11,018 bases of DNA from Nitrospira sp. (GTDB taxonomy: Bacteria; Nitrospirota; Nitrospiria; Nitrospirales; Nitrospiraceae). The notes under the pieces are model-generated. The model worked only from the letters and a program-made list of their open reading frames with translations. It did not search any database and was not told the origin of the DNA. The stretch lies in the NCBI GenBank assembly GCA_025361385.1, contig JANYAJ010000560.1, forward strand, positions 1 to 11,018. Direction: 5' to 3'. Position 1 is the stretch's first letter. Each line of letters opens with the position of its first letter. Position numbers and translations under genes: made by a program. Of the stretch, positions 5,872 through 11,018 are shown in pieces.

Positions 5872-6168
5872 CTAGTTGCTGAGTTTCTGCTCGATCTTCT
5901 TGCCCGCCTTTTCAAAGCCTTCAGCAGTTTTGTTGGCAGCCTTCTTCAGTTTCTGTTCGATCTTATCGCCGATGTGTTTCTCTTCGACTTTCTTCACGAC
6001 CGCTTTGGTCTTGTCCTCAATCTTCTGACCGACGCGCTTGGCCGTCGTTTCAACCCGCTCCATCATCCCCTGCGATTCTTCGGCCAAAACAGGACCGACC
6101 GCATAGACAACCAACACCAGCAGCAACAACAGAGATACAATCTGCTTTCCATTCATCATCGTAGCCAT
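5872..6168 (-). CDS. Small exported LEA-like amphipathic helical protein
   Basis: The start ATG 6168 is preceded, seven bases away, by AAAGGAG, which selects it over upstream in-frame starts. The 98-residue product begins with a signal peptide whose core is VSLLLLLVLVVYAVGPVLA and is cleaved near residue 29. The remaining 69 residues are almost entirely charged and helical, with no Cys or Trp. Imperfect repeats of the form xGxKIExK occur three times (VGQKIEDK, IGDKIEQK, AGKKIEQK), giving a long amphipathic helix. This is reminiscent of late-embryogenesis-abundant (LEA), CsbD-like or apolipoprotein-like stress proteins, a resemblance of composition and periodicity rather than proven homology. 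It probably works in the periplasm or at the envelope surface. It is convergent with the FUN14 gene and divergent from the serine protease gene. Confidence 0.7.
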   Translation of the reverse strand: MATMMNGKQIVSLLLLLVLVVYAVGPVLAEESQGMMERVETTAKRVGQKIEDKTKAVVKKVEEKHIGDKIEQKLKKAANKTAEGFEKAGKKIEQKLSN

Positions 6169-6269
6169 AGAACACTCCTTTATGTGAACACCATACCATG
6201 CGTGCCACGTCTTGTCCTGGCATACCAGTCTTACCGCCCCCCCCATTCCTCCCACCGGGCACTCTGGAT

Positions 6270-6275
6270 TATACT
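6270..6275 (+). promoter_or_regulatory. Candidate -10 box (TATACT) for serine protease gene
   Basis: TATACT at 6270-6275 is a close match to the sigma-70 -10 consensus and lies 38 bases before the protease ATG at 6314, a normal leader distance. The corresponding -35 region (about 6246-6252) reads TTCCTCC and is a poor match, so an activator may be needed. A run of eight C residues (6237-6244) lies immediately upstream. Confidence 0.4.
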
Positions 6276-6313
6276 AGGGACGTCTACCGGACTTTCTTAT
6301 GAAAGGATCTCCC

Positions 6314-7339
6314 ATGCGCGACATGGTTAGCCTATATTCTTCTATACGCAACTGGACGCTGTGTCTGCTCGCGCTTCCCCTATTGGGCTTCATATCTCCG
6401 GCACAGGCCGAGATCGCACCTACAGTGCTTGACCGCGCCAAGCTCGCGACCGTCGGCATTCTCGAAGACACGCAGGATCAACGCAGCCCTGACAAACCAG
6501 GAAATATTCTTGTTCGCGGAACCGGATTTCACCTGCGCGATGGGTACATCGTCACCGCCCGGCATGCGACGGAGAAGCAGGATGTCACCACCGGACCCGT
6601 CATCAAAAAACAGATCCATATCTTCACGACCGATCTCCACGAACTCCCAGCCGATCTGGTCGGAGACAATGCCTTCATGGACGTCGTCGTCTATCGCGTC
6701 GCAGAAGCCCACCGCACCAAGCTGCGCGCCAGCGCCTCATTCGCCTCAGGCGACGTGCAGCCAGGCCAGACAGTATTCACCGTCGGCTATCCGATGGGCT
6801 GGGGCCCGACCATGTCCTTCGGACACTTGGGCAATACGAATACCTTTCTCCAAACGGTGGACACCAGGTTGATCCAGGCCGACGTGGCCGCCTGCAGCGG
6901 CAACTCGGGTGGCGGGCTCTTCAATGACAAGGGAGACGTGGTCGGGATCATGCACGCCATCATCCAAACCGAACGAGACGATTCCACCGCGCGCTGCAGC
7001 CGCATGGCCTTTGCCATTCCAGCGATTCTGGCCAACCGAATCGTGAACGCCGCCCTGGAAGGAAAACCCCTGACCTTCTCAAAGATGGGCATTCACATGA
7101 TGCCTGTAAAGGACGGCACCAAATGGCGGATGGCGGTGAAGGACGTATCTGAGCCGGCCAAGTCAGCCGGCATCCAAAAACACGACATCATCATCGCCAT
7201 CGAAAACACCGAAATCAATGATGCGGCTCATCTGAAAAACTATCTCATTGAACGAACGACGCCGGGACAGAAAGTCGCCGTCAAAGTGCGTCGCATCGAT
7301 GCTGATTTGACCTTTACGGTCACCCTGGGAGGAGGATGA
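6314..7339 (+). CDS. Periplasmic DegP/HtrA-like serine protease with one PDZ domain
   Basis: ATG 6314 follows AAGGA by about eight bases and gives 341 residues; the in-frame ATG at 6299 has no such site. Residues 1-32 are a signal peptide ending SPAQA, so the enzyme is periplasmic. The trypsin-like domain shows all three catalytic residues: His84 in VTARHA, Asp123 in NAFMDVVVYRV and Ser198 in CSGNSGGGLF. The last is the family's GNSGG serine motif. A single PDZ domain follows at about 258-340 (VSEPAKSAGIQKHDIIIAIE and the following LKNYLIE), ending close to the C-terminus. HtrA relatives degrade or refold damaged envelope proteins, and the PDZ domain usually recognises C-termini or regulates the active site. 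DegP has two PDZ domains, so the single PDZ is closer to DegS, but no membrane anchor remains after signal cleavage. It is divergent from the LEA-like gene and tail-to-tail with the ABC ATPase. Confidence 0.85.
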   Translation: MRDMVSLYSSIRNWTLCLLALPLLGFISPAQAEIAPTVLDRAKLATVGILEDTQDQRSPDKPGNILVRGTGFHLRDGYIVTARHATEKQDVTTGPVIKKQIHIFTTDLHELPADLVGDNAFMDVVVYRVAEAHRTKLRASASFASGDVQPGQTVFTVGYPMGWGPTMSFGHLGNTNTFLQTVDTRLIQADVAACSGNSGGGLFNDKGDVVGIMHAIIQTERDDSTARCSRMAFAIPAILANRIVNAALEGKPLTFSKMGIHMMPVKDGTKWRMAVKDVSEPAKSAGIQKHDIIIAIENTEINDAAHLKNYLIERTTPGQKVAVKVRRIDADLTFTVTLGGG

Positions 7340-7345
7340 AGGAGT

Positions 7346-8152
7346 TCAGTGCGGTGTGCTATGCCCTGGCAGAGCTTGATACCAGCCATTGGCCTGAGCC
7401 AATGATACCGGGCAGTCGAACAACATACTGAGGTTGGTCTCTGTGAGAACAGCACGTTTCTCACCGTCCTGCAGAACCTTCCCTTGCTTCAAAAGGATCA
7501 CTCGCTCGACTTCAGGCGGAATCTCATGAACATGGTGGGTCACCAGCAGCAGCGTTTTTCCCTTTTGTATATGGGAACGAACGAGATCCAAATAGTGAAA
7601 GGTCGCCGTCAGATCGAGCCCACTGGTGGGTTCATCCAGCACTAACGCCGTCGGGTCATGCACCAACGCACGGCCCAGCAGGCAGCGTCGCTGCTCGCCC
7701 GTGGACATCTCCCCAAACCGTCGCTCCCTCAATGAACTGGCACCCATCTCCTCCAACATCTTGCCTGCCCTGACGATCTGCGCATAGCTAAAGTTTTGAT
7801 GGCCATAGATGCCGATACTGGCGTAGAAACCGGACAGAATCACTTTCAGGCCGGTCACTTGGTCCATGTATTGACGTTGCAGGTCATGGGACACCATCCC
7901 TAAGCGCTTGCGGACGTCCCATACATTCCACTGTTCTTCGCCGAACAAACGGATATGGGTTTCATCATGCGGGAAGGGATGGACTTCTCCCGCCAGTAAT
8001 TTCAAGAGGGTCGACTTGCCTGCCCCGTTCGGCCCGAGGATGGCGACATGTTCACCCTCTTGAAGCGACAACGAGAAATTGCTGAAGACACAGGTGTCCC
8101 CCCGATAGACTGTCGCATGCTGGATATCGAGGATTGGAGGAGAGTTCGTCAT
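7346..8152 (-). CDS. Orphan ABC ATPase, COG1119 (ModF/PhrA-like) type
   Basis: This is a single ABC nucleotide-binding domain of 268 residues if started at ATG 8152. A TTG at 8179 would add nine residues, and neither start has a clear ribosome site. Walker A is GPNGAGKST (40-48, Lys46), the signature is MSTGEQRR (149-156, a variant of LSGGQ), Walker B is ALVLDEP with catalytic Glu174, and the switch His206 is in LLVTHH. The stretch WDVRKRLGMVSHDLQRQY and the segment VILSGFYASIGIY match the COG1119 group, called ModF, YlmA or 'photorepair protein PhrA'. That group's roles are poorly defined and it is often annotated as molybdenum or iron-complex transport. No permease or binding protein is in the window, so a transport role is not supported locally. 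It lies 57 bases downstream of rnhA on the same strand and its stop is 6 bases from that of the protease gene. Confidence 0.82.
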   Translation of the reverse strand: MTNSPPILDIQHATVYRGDTCVFSNFSLSLQEGEHVAILGPNGAGKSTLLKLLAGEVHPFPHDETHIRLFGEEQWNVWDVRKRLGMVSHDLQRQYMDQVTGLKVILSGFYASIGIYGHQNFSYAQIVRAGKMLEEMGASSLRERRFGEMSTGEQRRCLLGRALVHDPTALVLDEPTSGLDLTATFHYLDLVRSHIQKGKTLLLVTHHVHEIPPEVERVILLKQGKVLQDGEKRAVLTETNLSMLFDCPVSLAQANGWYQALPGHSTPH

Positions 8153-8209
8153 AGAGAAATGCTTGGAGGCTAACGCCAAACCTATCTCGAATACCAGCGC
8201 AACGCTAAC

Positions 8210-8674
8210 CTACTGGCCGACCGGACCGCCGACCGCTTTTCCGGCGCGACGCGACTGTTCGAGGCCTGCACGTGCCAATGCGTCCACCCGCTCGTTCTCC
8301 GGATGACCGTTATGGCCCCTCACCCAGTGCCATTCGAGCTTGTGGCCTGAAACCAGCGCATCGAGACGACGCCACAAGTCCTCATTCTTGACCGGCTCTT
8401 TGCTCGCAGTTTTCCAGCCTCGTCGCTTCCAGTTATGGATCCATTCGCTGATGCCCTTTTGCACATACTGCGAATCGGTGTAGACATGCGCCTCCACCGA
8501 CTCTGTGAGCGACTGCAAGGCCTCGATTACCGCGAGCAGCTCCATGCGGTTGTTCGTCGTCGCAGGCTCCCCGCCACACAGTTCTATTTCAACAGTGCCG
8601 ATACGGAGCAACGCGCCCCAGCCTCCAGGCCCAGGGTTCCCGCTACAGGCGCCATCCGTATAGATTTCCATCAT
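8210..8674 (-). CDS. rnhA: Ribonuclease HI
   Basis: RNase HI cleaves the RNA strand of RNA-DNA hybrids (R-loops, Okazaki primers) in the cytoplasm. ATG 8674 (MMEIYTDG) has GAGGAG nine bases upstream and gives 154 residues, against 155 in E. coli; longer upstream frames are spurious. The four metal-binding acids are Asp7 ([16 protein letters not shown]), Glu45 (NNRMELLA), Asp67 (VYTDSQYV) and Asp131 (ENERVDALA). All are exactly three positions before their E. coli counterparts D10, E48, D70 and D134. The catalytic-loop His121 sits in [12 protein letters not shown]. The basic handle that grips the hybrid is present as [21 protein letters not shown] Gly/Arg-rich tail ends the protein. It is third in a same-strand series after aspS and aroC, with 85 bases separating it from aroC. 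Confidence 0.95.
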   Translation of the reverse strand: MMEIYTDGACSGNPGPGGWGALLRIGTVEIELCGGEPATTNNRMELLAVIEALQSLTESVEAHVYTDSQYVQKGISEWIHNWKRRGWKTASKEPVKNEDLWRRLDALVSGHKLEWHWVRGHNGHPENERVDALARAGLEQSRRAGKAVGGPVGQ

Positions 8675-8759
8675 TCGTCTACTCTCCTCGTGAGGCGTAC
8701 CCATGCCTTGATGTCGGCCATGTGGCCCTAGAGACAGGACATATGTATTCGCACCGAGA

Positions 8760-9923
8760 TTACGCTTCGGCAGGATCCGGATTGATCTTCGCGGTGGATG
8801 TCTTGTTCGTGGAGGAACCGCTCTTCTTCGAAGAGCCAGCAATCTTTGGTGTCGCCGTCTTCACATCGGCGTTCTGCGCGCGATGAAGGAGGGCATGGTC
8901 CATAAGCACCAGCGCCATCATGGCTTCGGCAATCGGTGTCGCTCTGATGCCGACACAGGGATCATGGCGGCCATTGGTCTCGACCGTCACGGCATTCCCC
9001 TGCTTGTCGATGGAGCGGCGGGGCACACGAATACTCGACGTCGGCTTAATCCCGATCGTGACCACCACATCCTGCCCTGTAGAAATACCGCCAAGGATAC
9101 CGCCGGCATGATTCGTCACAAACCCTTCCGGGGTCAGTTCGTCGCCATGCTCCGACCCTCGCTGCGTGACCGAACCAAACCCCGCGCCGATTTCTACGGC
9201 CTTCACGGCATTGATGCTCATCATGGCCGCGGCCAAATCTGAATCCAGCTTGGCATAGACCGGTGCACCCCAACCGACCGGCACATGCTCGGCGACCGTC
9301 GTGATCCTGGCGCCGACAGAGTCGCCGGCCTTCCGCAACTCATCCATGAACGATTCCAGCTTGGCTACTGAGGCGGGATCAGCCACGAAAAACGGATTGG
9401 CACCCACGCCGTCCCAGCTCCTGAACGGTACGTCATGCGGCCCGAGTTGGCTGAGGTAGCCGCGAATCACGACGCCATACGTTTCGCTGAGCCATTTCTT
9501 CGCAATGGCTGCCGCTGCCACTCGTACAGCCGTTTCACGGGCAGAGGATCTCCCCCCGCCACGATGATCGCGAATCCCGTACTTCTGCCAATAGGTGTAG
9601 TCTGCGTGACCAGGGCGAAAGGTATCGACCAAGTTGCCATAGTCCTTGCTGCGGGCATCTTCGTTTCGAATCAGCAGCGCGATAGGAGTACCGGTGGTCT
9701 TGCCTTCAAAGACGCCGGAGAGGATTTCAACGGTGTCGGATTCCTGCCGTTGCGTGACATGGCGTGAGGTGCCTGGCTTGCGCCGGTCGAGATCCAATTG
9801 AATGTCATCGACCGAGAGGGTCATGCCAGGCGGGCAGCCATCCACGACACAGCCAATCGCGGGGCCATGGCTCTCGCCGAATGACGTAACGGTGAAGATG
9901 TGACCGAACGAATTGCCTGCCAT
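8760..9923 (-). CDS. aroC: Chorismate synthase
   Basis: AroC catalyses the last step of the shikimate pathway, converting 5-enolpyruvylshikimate-3-phosphate to chorismate with reduced FMN. From ATG 9923 the protein is 387 residues. The N-terminus [20 protein letters not shown] carries the first active-site histidine (His19), and [20 protein letters not shown] carries the second (His106), followed by [11 protein letters not shown]. Further conserved blocks are [27 protein letters not shown] residues (here [15 protein letters not shown]) and [18 protein letters not shown]. It lines up with E. coli AroC to about residue 361, then adds a 26-residue Ser/Thr/Lys-rich tail. The start is 17 bases after the aspS stop, with GGAGAG in the gap, which indicates cotranscription with aspS. 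The enzyme is of the long type, resembling the proteobacterial one more than the short Gram-positive form. Confidence 0.96.
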   Translation of the reverse strand: MAGNSFGHIFTVTSFGESHGPAIGCVVDGCPPGMTLSVDDIQLDLDRRKPGTSRHVTQRQESDTVEILSGVFEGKTTGTPIALLIRNEDARSKDYGNLVDTFRPGHADYTYWQKYGIRDHRGGGRSSARETAVRVAAAAIAKKWLSETYGVVIRGYLSQLGPHDVPFRSWDGVGANPFFVADPASVAKLESFMDELRKAGDSVGARITTVAEHVPVGWGAPVYAKLDSDLAAAMMSINAVKAVEIGAGFGSVTQRGSEHGDELTPEGFVTNHAGGILGGISTGQDVVVTIGIKPTSSIRVPRRSIDKQGNAVTVETNGRHDPCVGIRATPIAEAMMALVLMDHALLHRAQNADVKTATPKIAGSSKKSGSSTNKTSTAKINPDPAEA

Positions 9924-9940
9924 GGGGCGGACGACTCTCC

Positions 9941-11018
<1,078 letters not shown>

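Noticed and set aside
6188..6205. Sigma-54-like TGGCACG on the minus strand upstream of the LEA-like gene
   Set aside because: The -24 half matches, but the required -12 element (TTGC) is absent at the right spacing.
7387..7404. Hairpin CATTGGC-CTGA-GCCAATG between convergent protease and ABC genes
   Set aside because: It sits inside the last codons of the ABC ATPase and has no T-tract. It could help terminate the protease transcript, but the evidence is too weak to annotate.
8675..8842. N-terminal extension of the rnhA frame by 56 codons
   Set aside because: The extension is unlike RNase H and runs into the end of aroC. The ATG at 8674 has a ribosome site and gives the normal family length.

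Overview
The window looks like chromosomal DNA from a moderately GC-rich, diderm (Gram-negative-type) bacterium. Lipoprotein signals, an OmpA-type peptidoglycan-binding protein, an Slp-type outer-membrane lipoprotein and a DegP-like periplasmic protease all point to a two-membrane envelope. The style of the small secreted proteins and the gene mix remind me of Nitrospirota (Nitrospira-like). That assignment is an impression, not something the sequence proves. There is no phage, CRISPR array, rRNA or tRNA in the window.

Layout. (1) Bases 1-840 are a decayed patch. The C-terminal end of an IS3-family transposase (+, about 272-349) abuts a broken gene on the minus strand (383-774) that carries a one-base frameshift and an early stop. 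(2) On the minus strand, an Slp-family lipoprotein (1473-2009) is followed by the rRNA pseudouridine synthase rluE (841-1440). (3) From 2331 to 5835 there is a plus-strand run: a tiny secreted Lys/Glu-rich peptide, a long coiled-coil OmpA-type lipoprotein, a 46-residue small protein, a YpfJ-like membrane zinc peptidase and a FUN14-family membrane protein. (4) A 98-residue secreted LEA-like helical protein (minus, 5872-6168) is divergent from a DegP-like serine protease with one PDZ domain (plus, 6314-7339). (5) The right third is a minus-strand housekeeping series in transcription order: aspS (5' end outside the window), aroC, rnhA, and an orphan COG1119-type ABC ATPase that ends 6 bases from the convergent protease gene.

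How the parts fit. The middle of the window (about 1.5-7.3 kb) is enriched in envelope proteins: two lipoproteins, two proteases or putative proteases, two small exported charged peptides and a FUN14 membrane protein. This could be an envelope-maintenance neighbourhood, but co-location is the only evidence. The right third supplies tRNA charging, aromatic amino-acid synthesis and RNA-DNA hybrid removal.

I did not find a convincing new multi-gene system. The observations most worth a second look are the IS/pseudogene junction, a possible leaderless promoter at the Slp gene, the small exported proteins, and the internal 105-bp duplication in the OmpA-type gene.
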